Shown here piece after piece: positions 43,871 to 54,922 of a DNA stretch of 64,000 nt. The position numbers and the translations under genes were made by a program. Below the pieces are notes generated by a model. The model was given only the letters and a program-made list of their open reading frames with translations. It had not been told where the DNA came from and did no database searches. Source of the stretch: Sparassis latifolia (Eukaryota; Basidiomycota; Agaricomycetes; Polyporales; Sparassidaceae). Each line of letters opens with the position of its first letter. The first letter of the stretch is position 1. Where the stretch lies: contig CM031557.1 in the NCBI GenBank assembly GCA_018466975.1, positions 2,170,001 to 2,234,000 of the forward strand, written 5' to 3'.

Positions 43871-46115
43871 CTGGATCGCAACTTCTACATGGTTGGCATT
43901 CTTGCAGCTGCTGCACTGGGGCGCCACCTCACCCAGTGTGCGCGCACTAAGGCCAGCCAGCTGCTTGGGACAGCGCTCCGGCAGTCAAACAGTGAACTGC
44001 AGACGGTGGCAGAGGCCGGGTGTTTTGATACTTTCTGGGCAAGCGTCTATCATCATGAAGCATTGTGGCAGTCAGTTGAAGCCATCTGATTAGGCGCCCG
44101 GCATACCTCCAATGATGACTACAGTTGATCGGAATAAATAGGTCAGCGGTACATATCGCTGCTCCATTCGCATTTCCGAGGCATAGCATAGACTAGGGCT
44201 GCGAAAACTCCTAGTGTCTACTCTTTAATAGTAAAATTTCGCTCCTAAAGACTGCTTGTGCGTCGATGGAGGACTTGTGCAACCCAGCAGAACTGCATGG
44301 GCTGCGCTAGCTCAGTAGAGCTGACTGTACTGTTTTAATGAAGCCATGACAGATTCTCGAGCGGCTCTAGTGTATTGGGTGTTGGGTTGGCGCAGCAAGC
44401 CTCAGTGGAGGGGGGCGGGTGGGGCATACTGGCACGGCTGATATGGATATTGGATTAGTTGCGAATGTGATAGCCAACAACGCCCACTGAGCAGCCTCCT
44501 CAGGTCTCGATCCACGCTGAACCCGTGACATGTACACCGTAGCAGTGTCACAGTGAGCTGGATGGCCTGAGTATCGAGGCTTACAGTTGCTGTGCCACCA
44601 CTGTCTGTAGGCTGACGTTCACCACACCAATGGGGCAGATTGAGGAGACATGGCACTTGGGCAGCATAGCCTGACTCCACTAGCGGCACCTCCAGCCGTG
44701 GTTATGTCGCTATATGCACAGCAGTACTGCTGCGGCACAAACTGTACCGCTACAGCAGAAGCAGTGCCGGTGCTACTGTGGTCGAGCAAAGCCGCAAAAA
44801 TGCGCAGTCGGCCACTGAAATTAGACCATCAAGAGGTTAGTTGATGGCTGCTTGCCCAACTTGTACCATTCGTGGCTGCGAAACACCGGAATCACCGCCC
44901 ATCAGTCTGCCTTGCTTGATCACGATGAAAACTGCGCTATAGGATCAATTAGCCTCGTGCTATCGATGCAGCGTTGATCTGGAGATGCGTGCGTGGTTGG
45001 ATGTAGGAAGCTCCAGGTCGGTATACCACTATTACAGCAACGGGGTTTTCATCGGTGAGCGTGGATAGAGAATAGGGCAGCATAAGGCCACTAGTCTAGC
45101 TCATTATCACGATTTTAATTTGACAGGGGTTACCACACACTTGTGGACAGGCTCGAGATAGCCGAGTTGAATGTTATTGTGATTCATATCGCATCGTACC
45201 TCGCGGTGCTCGGCCACGCTTTCGAATGAGACATCTTGCTCCCGGTATGCCTAACTCCCTCTCAACTACAACCTGCCTCTCGTGGCCTCTGGTTCTAATA
45301 AGGGGGCTCCTATCGTGCGAGCCTACGACAGTCTGACTGCTTAAAAAGTTGCTAGCTGAAGTAAAACGGCAACTGGAAGCGCTGCGGTGCCCGAGCCAAG
45401 AAGTGGCTCCCAGCGCCCAATAAAAGACTTGCATGCTGTTTGCTCTTCATCTAAAATATAGTTGGCGTTCAAAGCGGTGGGTTTTTAAAAAATTAGCTAC
45501 GTTAGAAGAGGCCTTACGAGGAACGCGGTATTAACTATATAAATATCTAAATGAGTACGGTAAGATTATCGTTATAGATGCTATGAGTATAAGAATCGTT
45601 CTTTACTAAGTTATCTTATATAACGTAAAACTTCCTTGATTCTATTTGGCTAATTAACAGAAACCTCTATCAGTTTAGTATGTTACAGGGTGATAACACT
45701 AGGCCCGTTTAAGGTTTATATACTATTCTGCCATGTCGCCGAGTCTTCATGACATTTCGGTGACTACTCTTTTAGTGCAATGGCAGAGTGCACCATATCA
45801 TAGTATATAGACGATCTTTAAATAATTAAAAAGTTACGATGAATAAAATCTTATGGTACTAGTTATATATTAAGGGTTACTATAGTATCACGATTAACCA
45901 TCATAGCGACTTAGTAGAAGGGTGAAACTCCGCAGTGGAGGCCCTATAGTCCTGAAGCCTTAGTGGTTAGTTTAATAAAATTAAATTATTGTTAAAAGAC
46001 AAAGCCTTAATAGCGTGTTTTGAGTGTGCTATCCAACCCGCTTTCGTATATGTAGGTTATAGCTACCGTACGACACAGGTATCGTGCGCCTAGATTACAC
46101 CGGCCCTTTACATTG
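43871..46115. other. Eroded module without a recognisable gene
   Basis: At 2.27 kb this is longer than most modules. ORFs up to 95 codons show no helicase, vWA or 409-residue-family motif. The right half (about 45460-46070) is AT-rich and contains the solo inverted-repeat arm at 45686-45800, so foreign insertion explains part of the extra length. Confidence 0.5.
45686..45800 (+). mobile_element. Solo arm of the 617 bp inverted-repeat element
   Basis: CAGGGTGATAACACTA through TGGCAGAGTGCACCATATCA matches 29566-29680 with few differences. No opposite arm was found nearby. Confidence 0.85.
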
Positions 46116-46157
46116 TAATGTTATGGGAAAACAGCCCAGCCAGCCAGCCAGCCAGTC
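46116..46157 (+). repeat. Boundary element 12
   Basis: TAATGTTATGGGAAAACAGC followed by about five AGCC units and further degenerate CAGCC-type units to about 46180. Confidence 0.9.
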
Positions 46158-46998
46158 GCTCAGCCGGTCAGCCAATCGACCAGAAACCAGCATCAAAGCA
46201 TGATTGGAGCTAGACGGCTCGCATACAGGGCCTCCAGCACTGGATACATACGCCGAGGTGTTCTGAAAGTGGTTGCGCAGTTTCATGAGGGTTTCACTAA
46301 GCATGTTGGGGGGAAAGGTGTGCTCTGCTAGGCCCAGTGCACGCTCCATGCTGGTCATAATCATGCCCAAGTGCCCATCCGTACTAGGTACTATCTACCC
46401 CTTTTCATCAAGCCCGGTCTACCTTACGAAGTCCAATAGGCCATGGACAGCGCCCTAGCATCAAAATATTGGATACGCTGGCCTCACGCGCTAATGAGCT
46501 TATATCACAGTCTGCAGCATACCTACATACGGTGCTGGTGATATATTAAGGAACGAGTATGCCGTCAAGCATTGTATCGATGGGCGCTGCTAGATAATGC
46601 CACTGGCAAAGCTCAGTGAATCTGACCGGAATGTATCCAAAAGCTGGAAACAGCGGCCGCTTTATTCTTGGTATATGGCGTCCATCATCACATAACCGGT
46701 CCAATGAAAAAATTTCTTACCACCAGTACTGTGGCCGTGGTGGTGCCGTCTCAGCTCCGAGTTACTATAATGGTTACACTGCCACTTAGGCAGCTATGCA
46801 TGATGAGGGTGCTTCCCACCCAAGCTACGTACATTCCTAGCATGCTGCCCCCCTTGCTTGGCACGTGACCTGTTTCGAGCATTAAAAGGAGCGTCCTACA
46901 ATATTCCTGGTCTGCAGCGCTCAAGAGGGCCAAGATCCGTCATTCACCGCAAACACCCACCAGCCCTTCGAAACCAAAATAGATAGATACGACCCATT

Positions 46999-47707
46999 AT
47001 GGATGCATCAACCAGATTCGCGCCTTATTGACCTGGCAAAGAATATACGACAAACGCACAAGAGACGATGGCAGGATCTGTTACTGGACACAAAGATTCG
47101 TCTTGCCAATGAATGGGATCATCTTTGATGAGCCTGACGCTCTATGGCAGTGGAGAACCGAGAACTTCTGGAACTATGAGAAGGGGCAGAGAGGTGAAAG
47201 GTAACTACAAGCCCACGGGAATAGTGACGCATCCTTTTAGGCACTAATTAGAGCTGCAGGCCCAAGTCTCTGGTGCTCTACAGCTCTTTAGTTACTGGTA
47301 GAAGAAAGTGGACACAATCGCTAGGGGGGACCCAGATCTATACGGAATGTCCGACAATATCTGATTATTGTAATGAGATGAGATGCGACGCCGACTGTAT
47401 CATCTCCAAAGACTTGGTTGACAACAAACAGCTCCTCGACTTCTATTTCAACTGGGTGTTCGCACAGGAGACATTTGATGCTAGGAAAGCCGCTATGGGC
47501 GACGATATGAGTATTAAACCACGGCAACGCCCTATGATCTATATCACGAAGCGTGATCCCAGGGAGGAACAAGGGGCAAATAGCAGCCTCCTCGAGTACA
47601 TTTTCGATTTCATCCACATAGCTACACCATTGTGTAATGTTGATATCGAGATAGCTGAACTGCAGGCGCAGCGGGATGAGGAGGACCGGATTTACAGGAA
47701 TTTTTAG
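46999..47707 (+). pseudogene. CRESS Rep-like SF3 helicase-domain copy 4, exon 1 broken
   Basis: The ATG at 46999 is followed by a stop after ten codons. The next bases read on in a second frame (RLIDLAKNIRQTHKRRWQDL) and the linker IFDEPDALWQWRTENFWNYE is in a third. Exon 1 therefore carries at least two frame changes. Exon 2 (47260-47707) is fully open: SLVLYSSLVTGRRKWTQSLG shows a badly degraded Walker A, ADCIISKDLVDN a lost Walker B, and PMIYITKRDPREEQ motif C without the Asn. LLEYIFDFIHIATPL is retained. The intron borders match the other copies. Position and leader (ATAGATAGATACGACCCATT before the ATG) follow the family pattern, so this is a decayed module, not a chance match. Confidence 0.72.
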
Positions 47708-48001
47708 TGTTAATCTGGACATGGCGCTCCTGAGCCACTGTGTATCGGTGCTGTTCATTCCATGTCGTCCACCAAGGAGCAAAAGGGGATTGAACAGTAA
47801 CTGAAATAGAATCGAAAACGGTTGAAGAGAACTCCTTGCAGTTATGATATTTATGCAAAGTCAGGTGGCCCTCATAGGTACCTGGAGTCTATCTGGAGTT
47901 TCACTCTCGAAGAGGACCAGCTCCTGAGACAGACCATGTATTCTTGCGTAGCTTTAGCTGTATTTTTCATTTAACTTACTGAAAATAGGGCTTTTTCCTA
48001 C

Positions 48002-48050
48002 TAATGTTGTCAGAAAAACAGCTCAGCCAGCCAGCCAGCCAGCTAGCCGG
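48002..48050 (+). repeat. Boundary element 13
   Basis: TAATGTTGTCAGAAAAACAG followed by about six AGCC-type units. Confidence 0.92.
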
Positions 48051-49143
48051 TTTAAATACGAGTCTCAGTGTTTCACAGTGTGTACTGTGCGCCTGTTACG
48101 GGGCTTATGCTGCATTCTCACCGCTCTTCGGCACATGAGTGAATTGGGCGTTCTAGGTGGTATGTGAATCTCTCTCTGAGCAACTAGCGTGGTGAGTTGC
48201 TGACTCGATTAGAAGATGATACCGCCTCTTAATCCTACTAGCCGTCTCGAGGCGGGCTTGCAACCCCGATACATTAGATATTGAACTACTGGATATTGGA
48301 AATACGTGCTTTAATCCAGGGGTAGCCTTGGCTGCAGGCAGCCGCACAGCACGTACTGGCTACAAACGTTTCAAAGGCGAGTACACGTGTAGGACATGCG
48401 CTAGCGCCATTAGGAGAGCCACGCTGGAGCAGAATCTGAGTCCGCCCATGGATTTATATTGTAAAGTGGAAACGAAGTGTAATATAATATCCTTTTATCG
48501 AGTGGTACCACGAGCCGCATTAGTTGAAGAGTGGAAGCCACCCTGCGTACTCGTCAATGCATCGATACACTACTTATAAATAATACTCGATACCTTAGAG
48601 GCCCCATTTGCATTTTTTGCACCTTCAGTAGCACGTTGTAAGCATCAGTCTTTCTATGTGGCGCCATAAACTGGAGCATCTGAAGCAGCCTTGGCAGCTC
48701 CCTCCATAGGGACCGCACGAGCAAGGTCACCTCTTTATGACTAACTGTACATCACACTTGTGGAAATCAAAATTATCACGCAGATAGCTGTAATCTATAG
48801 CCAGAAGAGCAAGTGGGTGCAGCAAGGCCAATCGAGATAGGAATAACTAGCACACTAGGACAATAATGAAATAGAAATGAAATGCCGACTCTCCTTTGAT
48901 TACAAGCTGGAGACCTGCGCGACGCAATCGAATTTCCATCACTCCTGCCAGATATATAGTGACGGCAGACAGTAGTTAGTGGGGCTTGCAAACAACCTGC
49001 CATGTGAAAAGACCGGCTAGGTGAAGGGGCCTCGATACCCATAACTTCTGTTCCTCCATCCCATCCTTCTTGTATAGGGTGTTGACACTCTCACCAGACT
49101 CCGTCGGAAGTGCGTGACCTATAAAAGCCTCAGTATATATCTA
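48051..49143. other. Left part of module, no supported gene
   Basis: ORFs up to 88 codons only; no motif seen. It lies downstream of the minus-strand gene that occupies the right part of the module. Confidence 0.45.
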
Positions 49144-49758
49144 CTAGGTCTGCGAAAGGTGAAAATACTGACGATATAGATCAAAAACTTTTACGACGTA
49201 TCTCGACTCCGTAGGTACGGGTATTATCTGCGAAGGACCACGAAAAGATTTGCGCTCTTCTTCCAGACCTGGCTGAAGATAGTCTGCCATGATAGCGGCG
49301 ATAGCCTCGACGATATCCTTGGTAAGAGAAGCGATGGATTCAAAATGTCTGAAATCAGACAGAAAGGAGTCCATTTCGCACTCGATGAGTTCCGGTTTCT
49401 TTTTGTCTCCAGTTTTCGTAACTTTCCATGGTAGACAGACACTCGTAGCTAGGTTGAGCTCCATTCGGTGCAGGCGTGACAAATCTTCCTGGCCTTCAAG
49501 CGTGAGCTTCCATTGATCGATCTCGTGCAAAATCAGCTCAATGTAGTCGAGACCGACACGTGGAGACTCGTGATCTATGCCCTTGGGCATGCGACGGAGA
49601 TAGGATATGACTTTAGAAACCTCAGGGGGGTACGGCTGCTCCGAAACCAGGGCCTTGTATCGAGTGCCACCGTGGCTGGTGAGCAAGCGCGACACTGGGT
49701 ATTCAGGACTGGCGAGCCATTGAGAAAGGTCGCTGTTAGAGAAAACGGAGTGATTCAT
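49144..49758 (-). CDS. Orphan protein, 204 residues, single exon
   Basis: The first in-frame ATG is at 49756-49758 (MNHSVFSNSDLSQWLASPEY); the frame is open about 28 codons further up without an ATG. The protein is soluble-looking and helical, with VGLDYIELILHEIDQWKLTL, LTKDIVEAIAAIMADYLQPG and a C-terminal YVVKVFDLYRQYFHLSQT. No signal peptide, membrane span or metal motif is visible, and the family is not recognised. A TATA-like GTATAATA on the minus strand near 49870 is about 112 bp upstream, similar to the TATA spacing of the Rep-like genes. It is the only gene in a 2.15 kb module between boundary elements 13 and 14, in the opposite orientation to the Rep-like genes. Confidence 0.65.
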   Translation of the reverse strand: MNHSVFSNSDLSQWLASPEYPVSRLLTSHGGTRYKALVSEQPYPPEVSKVISYLRRMPKGIDHESPRVGLDYIELILHEIDQWKLTLEGQEDLSRLHRMELNLATSVCLPWKVTKTGDKKKPELIECEMDSFLSDFRHFESIASLTKDIVEAIAAIMADYLQPGLEEERKSFRGPSQIIPVPTESRYVVKVFDLYRQYFHLSQT

Positions 49759-50148
49759 AGCGAAGCGTGATGAATAGGTGCAAGCGTGTCTGGCGATTCG
49801 AAAAGGAGCATGAATGTGAGCGGCGATGGAGGGAAGAGACAAGACGCAGGTTTTCTGCCAGTTAATATTATACTTGGTCTCAGTTCATCGCATGAGGGGC
49901 CAGGCGACACTTTAATACTACCTCCAGTGTATGGAGATGCTGAGGGCGCACGTTCAGCTACCCGATATCCCCTCACATTATGCGGCCAGATGGTGGCGCA
50001 GGGACCCGAAAGGAGGCGCCACACGTGGCTGCACTTCCTGAAATAGCATCCGCGCTTCCAAAATAAGGGTTAATAAGTCGACGTGCCGTGAGCGGACTAA
50101 AGTTCATCATACGTGGCGCAAGTGGACTTTCCTGGTTCTCGGCGTAAG

Positions 50149-50200
50149 TAATATTATCGGAAAAACAGCTCAGCCAGCCAGCCGGTCAGCCGGTCAGCCA
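50149..50200 (+). repeat. Boundary element 14 (first of a close pair)
   Basis: TAATATTATCGGAAAAACAG followed by interrupted AGCC/CGGTC units. 59 bp before element 15. Confidence 0.92.
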
Positions 50201-50207
50201 GTCACAC

Positions 50208-50249
50208 TAATGTTATACGAAAATAGTGTCAGCCAGCCAGCCAGCCAGT
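50208..50249 (+). repeat. Boundary element 15 (second of a close pair)
   Basis: TAATGTTATACGAAAATAGT followed by about four AGCC units. Confidence 0.9.
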
Positions 50250-50412
50250 TTGCCACGGGCTGTGGCTGAGATGTCGCCCATCTGCATGACACAAATAACG
50301 TGTGGCTGAATAGTCATATGGATGAGCACTGTCTTAAGGGGTACATGAGTTCAGAGGCAGAGATACAGGCACAGGCTGATGCGCCCACCAGCAGTGACCA
50401 GTCCACGCCGCA

Positions 50413-51847
50413 TTATAGTGCTCTTACATTAAGCGCATACAGAGCATGCAATTTGATATGCGCGTGAGCTCCACCAGTGTCCAGCGTACTCGATATGTCC
50501 AAAGCATCAAGTGGATTGAACCGTAATAGCTTGGCGGCGCTGTTGCACTTCAACAGCTCTAATGCCATAGTAGCATTCATCGCACTCGAACCTGGGCGGA
50601 TGTATAAGTAATATTCATAGCACTCAAACTTGGGCAGATTCATAAGTAATTGACCATCTCGTCTATTAGTTGATGGAAATTCGATGTCTATATTGAGTAA
50701 TCCTGTGTTTTCATACCGTAACTCCCAAATCAATGTGTAGATGAACGAATTATTGAGACGTCCCATCGCGCAAGGGAATAATAGCGTGATCTTATCTGTG
50801 AATATTGATCATACCCCTCGTTCACTCCGTAACTCATGGAACGCTCGTCTGAACATCGATGGCTGCTGTATCTGGGCTGCGACCTCTCTGGATGGCCATG
50901 ATAACAGTCCGCCAGTTCGTCTTCGCTGCAATCATACAATTCACCTTCCGATATGTTCAGAATTTCGAACAAAGACCTAGGGGGTGCACGTCCAGGCCCT
51001 TTCATGTCGTCATCCTGTATATCAAAGTCATAACTCGTTTCTGAATAGAGCCTGTGATCTGGTGTTCCAGGATTAAAGAGCCGAGGGCCAAAATCGCTCC
51101 CCAATAATACGTGAGACCACTTCGCGGGTTCGAGCTTGAGTTGCCGAGCTTCCCTCTCGTTATTTGCATCACTTGGCATGACATCTTCCATGGCGCGTGC
51201 AATCTCATCTATGGGAGCCCCATTAGCATTTCTTCAAACCAAAGCTGGGCCGTCTATAACTCACTAGTGGCAGTGCCATCCCTCCTGGCATAAAGAGGGG
51301 TGCGTCGGCTTTCATCGATGTCGTCTTGGGAGAGGCTAATCGGCACCGCAATGAAAGAAGCAAAGAGACTTGACAGTGCTTCGGAATGCTTGCTCATCTG
51401 ATAGGCGTGTTTCTGGAAAAGCGATAGATCGAGGCCCACAGAATCAGACCATTCCACCGGGGGTGTTTTATCCGTGATCGCTGTCCGAGCATCTTCCATC
51501 TGATTGAACTCCGGGTTGGGGTCCCAAAACGTCGAGCATTTGCCAGCGAGATCGACTGAACGATCGTTATAGAAACAGAAGTCATCCACAGACAGCATAA
51601 CCTCTCTTAATTTTGCTTCGGCGTTGATTTGGTACTGGAAGCCGCGCATTAATTCATCATGAGCTGCCGCAACGACTGCCATCCAGCGCTGCATGTTGTG
51701 GTTGTAATGCTGGACGTGGTATGGTAAGAGTTGAACTGGTTTGCGATCAGCGATATTGGGGCCATATATGTCCTGCACGGGTACATTTGTCTGCGGTTCA
51801 GTGTCGCCAGCAAGAATGGCCGGAATGTCGAAGGTGAATGTATCCAT
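50413..51847 (-). CDS. Orphan multi-exon protein
   Basis: The ATG at 51845-51847 opens a 190-codon first exon (MDTFTFDIPAILAGDTEPQT ... LSQDDIDESRRTPLYARRDG). A GTGAGT donor at about 51268 and a CCCATAG acceptor at about 51216 join ACT to NEIARAMEDVMPSDANNERE. The second exon continues with WSHVLLGSDFGPRLFNPGTP and an acidic segment SEGELYDCSEDELADC to about 50890. A third open block (50766-50413) reads NSFIYTLIWELRYENTG and ECYEYYLYIRPGSSAMNATM. The joins between blocks two and three are uncertain. No known domain. One gene fills the 1.8 kb module between elements 15 and 16, with its start about 160 bp left of element 16. Confidence 0.6.
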
Positions 51848-52007
51848 TTTGGTGCAATCGCTGTGATTAAGTGGAACGGCGTTGTACTGGTGATTGATGC
51901 GTGAGCCAGAGTGGGCAAGAACATAGATGGAGGTAAAAGCAAGAGGAACAAAGGGCAGGTGAACAGCGGAGCTGACAGCTACTTAAGTGAAATATTTTCG
52001 CAGTGAT

Positions 52008-52050
52008 TAATGTTATCGGAAAAGTCACCAGCCAGCCAGCCAGCCAGCCA
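52008..52050 (+). repeat. Boundary element 16
   Basis: TAATGTTATCGGAAAAGTCA followed by about five AGCC units. Confidence 0.95.
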
Positions 52051-52760
52051 CGTATTATACCAAGGTGCGGCAGGGTCACTAGAACTGGATGACCTGTGAA
52101 TACGGATCATCTGCACTGAATACAATCATGCTTTGCATTGAAGTGCCCCATCATTGGTAGGATACTTTCACAAGGTCTTTGCTAAGAAAACAGTACGAAA
52201 AGCCATGTTAGCTATAATCATACCTTCAGTGCCTGTTTCTGTCAGGCGCTCTGCACCCATTTTCATCAGAACCAGCCTGTATTGAGAGCTCAGCTCCAAC
52301 AGGTCATAGACCATGCCTCGACACCAAGGTGATGGGTACATTGGCCAATCTACTATATCAGCTAGGCCTCACACACCACTGGGCTTCGATGACAGCCTGA
52401 AACATACATACACACGCCGCCGATGATGAACGGGAAGGAAAAAGTGCCATTGAGCGATTCGACGATCAGCGTGTCACTGGATGGCACCATTAGCGAAGGT
52501 TAGTGAGCACAGCCTGGGATGTGATAGGACATTGGAGTTAGCGGCGGCTCTATTTGCAGCATATGGCGTGCGCAGCTGTAAAACAGATCCAATGAAAATT
52601 TTTCTTTCAGCGCTGAAGCAGGTTGCCTGCCGTCTCAGCCCTGAGTCGGCATACTACTTAAGCTACTACTCGGGCCCGCTCTATGCTCTGTAGGATCATC
52701 CTACACAAGCTACGAATATTCCTGATGCACTGCCTCGCGTAGAATGTGGCCCATTTCGAG

Positions 52761-52767
52761 TATATAA
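52761..52767 (+). promoter_or_regulatory. TATA box of Rep-like gene 5
   Basis: TATATAAGAG, 125 bp upstream of the ATG at 52886. The surrounding TTTCGAGTATATAAGAGAGA closely matches the module at 40.7 kb. Confidence 0.75.
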
Positions 52768-52885
52768 GAGAGACTCCCGCCATCTTACCAGCCTGCTGCA
52801 TTCGAGAGAGAGTCGGGATTCAAAGGAGCATTCGCCGTGTGCAGCCACCAGCCATTTACAATCAAACCCACAGATACGATCCAGC

Positions 52886-53749
52886 ATGGACGCGATAAAA
52901 AAGCTCACCGACTTATTACATTCTGAAATAGATCACCAAAAATGCGTGAGATACAATGTCATGACCCGGGAATGGAAGCCTACGATATTATCGCCTATCG
53001 AAAGGATCGTTGTCAATGAGCCCGAGGCCCTGCGGCAGTGGAGAACCAAGAATTATCGGAATACCAAAGAGGAACAGGCAGACAAAAGGTATTTACAAGC
53101 CTGCTATAAGAAGTAAAGCACCTCTGTAGGCACTAACTCAAGCCGCAGGCTGAAGTCTCTGGTGCTCTACGGCCCCGAGCTTTATGGCAAACTGGCGTGG
53201 GCACAATCGTTGGGGGGCGATAAAGTCTACCAAAATGGCCCCGGAGACCCTCTCTACCATAATAAGATGACACGTGATGCCGACTGCATTGTCTTCCAAC
53301 ATCTGGCAGGTGCTAAAGAGCTCCTCGACCTCCACATGCACTGGATATGCGTGCAAGGAGCATTTGATGCTGAGAAGGATGCTGAGATGGATGCCACGGA
53401 CGAGGGGGTATATATCTCGCTACGGCAACGCCCGAGCATCTTTCTCACGACTGACGACCCCCGGGACGATTGCGGAGAGGATAGAGACTTGCTTGAGTAC
53501 CTCTTTGATTTTATTCCGGTGTCTACGCCACTATGTGTGTATGACAGCGAGCCTTCCACGCCGCCGGAGAGGCAGGATGAGCAGGACGAGAGGTGGGAGG
53601 ATATCATGAGCCGGGTGCATCTATTCAGACATGTAGACGATGAACCAGTGCAGATAGGGGGCATCTGTCGTCCATCACATTCGAGAGATACTGTATTCTG
53701 GCGCAGTGCATTGGAGGCGCACATCACCACATCATCCATAGAGGCCTGA
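52886..53749 (+). CDS. CRESS Rep-like SF3 helicase-domain protein 5
   Basis: Exon 1 (52886-53098) ends with VVNEPEALRQWRTKNYRNTK. The intron is 53099-53148 (GTATTTAC ... GCCGCAG). Exon 2 (53149-53749) reads SLVLYGPELYGKLAWAQSLG. The Walker A glycine-lysine pair survives but the TG before it is replaced. ADCIVFQHLAGAKE has lost the acidic Walker B pair, and SIFLTTDDPRDDCG is motif C with the Asn replaced. LLEYLFDFIPVSTPLCVYD follows. The C-terminus is about 60 residues longer than in copies 1, 3 and 4 (ERQDEQDERWEDIMSRVHLF ...). The frame is intact. It shares promoter, leader and intron position with the other copies, so all five derive from one spliced ancestor gene. Confidence 0.74.
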
Positions 53750-53978
53750 AAGCGGGCTTGAGTAGAAACCAAAATGAAACCGAGATTTGCCGAACGAAAC
53801 GCGATGCAGGCGTGAAAGTTGCGCCAAGCTTACCAGGCCCAGTCGAGGTACATGGGAGCCTAGCGACTAGCGTCCCGCGAGGACAAGCCGTGGAGAGAAC
53901 ACTTGTACTCTTGCATAGCTTTGTGTAGCTTTCGCCGTACCTTTCAGTCGGCAGACGGAAGCCGGGATTTTTCACCTT

Positions 53979-53995
53979 TAATGTTATGAGCGGCC
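53979..53995 (+). repeat. Boundary element 17, variant without AGCC
   Basis: TTAATGTTATGAGCGGCCG at the expected 1971 bp from element 16. The AGCC tract is missing and the sequence after GAGCG differs. Confidence 0.65.
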
Positions 53996-54922
53996 GTGGC
54001 TAGCAGCTCAAGCCATCGATCAGGTGCTGTGGAGCCGGCGGACAGTCTGGCTGCTTTAACACCGCCCACTCACGATAAAGCGGCAACCAGTGCCACCGAT
54101 GGCATCAGCAAAACTAACGGACTGCTCCCGAGGCTGGCACGGCGCTCGCAGGCCCTCGCATCTGCACCCCGAGCGATTCGGGCGCGCGAAGGACACGCTG
54201 CAGAGACGGATATGGCGCCAGCATGAATCCTCAGCGGAGGCGGTCCTGCAAAGCCAAGCGCCGCAGCGTGCGATGCCAGAAATGGACGCGCGGCGGGCGA
54301 ATTGTCGCCTCGGAAGAACTGTTCCCCCGAACCGGTGCCGCTGGGCTCCCGCAGAGCGCGCCGCGCATGGAGGCGTGTCCGTGAATAGCTTCATGCGCTC
54401 ACGACTGGCTCATGTGCGGCCCCAGCACCTTAAGCTTGGGATTTTACACCGACAAAGAGATATTAGATGTTAAAGGTCTGCTGGTGTAAAAATCGCCGGA
54501 AGTGGGCAGGGCGCCATTTTAGTAGGCGCCAAGATTAATGCGATCTCAAAAGTGGCACGCACGCTGATTTTATCTGCGGTATGCTAAGAAGACAGCCCTA
54601 TAAAAAACGATGAAGCGATGAATCATTCGAAGGAGAAGCGAGCAAGACCAAGAGCGAAGTGAGTAGGGACCATCGGCGTGTTATCGTCATCCAGTATTCC
54701 ACCTGGCTGTTTCGAGCGACCGGTGTGCATCGTTGGTTAAGTTTTGGCCAGTGTAAAAGCATGCCACGCCTTAGATGTAAACATGACTGTTGGTGACAGA
54801 TATGTTGCTAGCAGCATCAAAGGATCTGTATGTCACGGGAAAGTTTGTTCACAAGGCGAGAGTTTCGATGATAATGGACGATACGCTAGTCTCTGCTAGT
54901 GGCTGATCTGCTCCACTCGGGT
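53996..54922. other. No supported gene
   Basis: GC-rich left half with overlapping ORFs (53996-54473), no motifs; then the 3' flank of the coiled-coil gene. Confidence 0.45.

Noticed and set aside
53996..54473. GC-rich overlapping ORFs on both strands
   Set aside because: Mirror-image open frames caused by GC bias; no motif in any.
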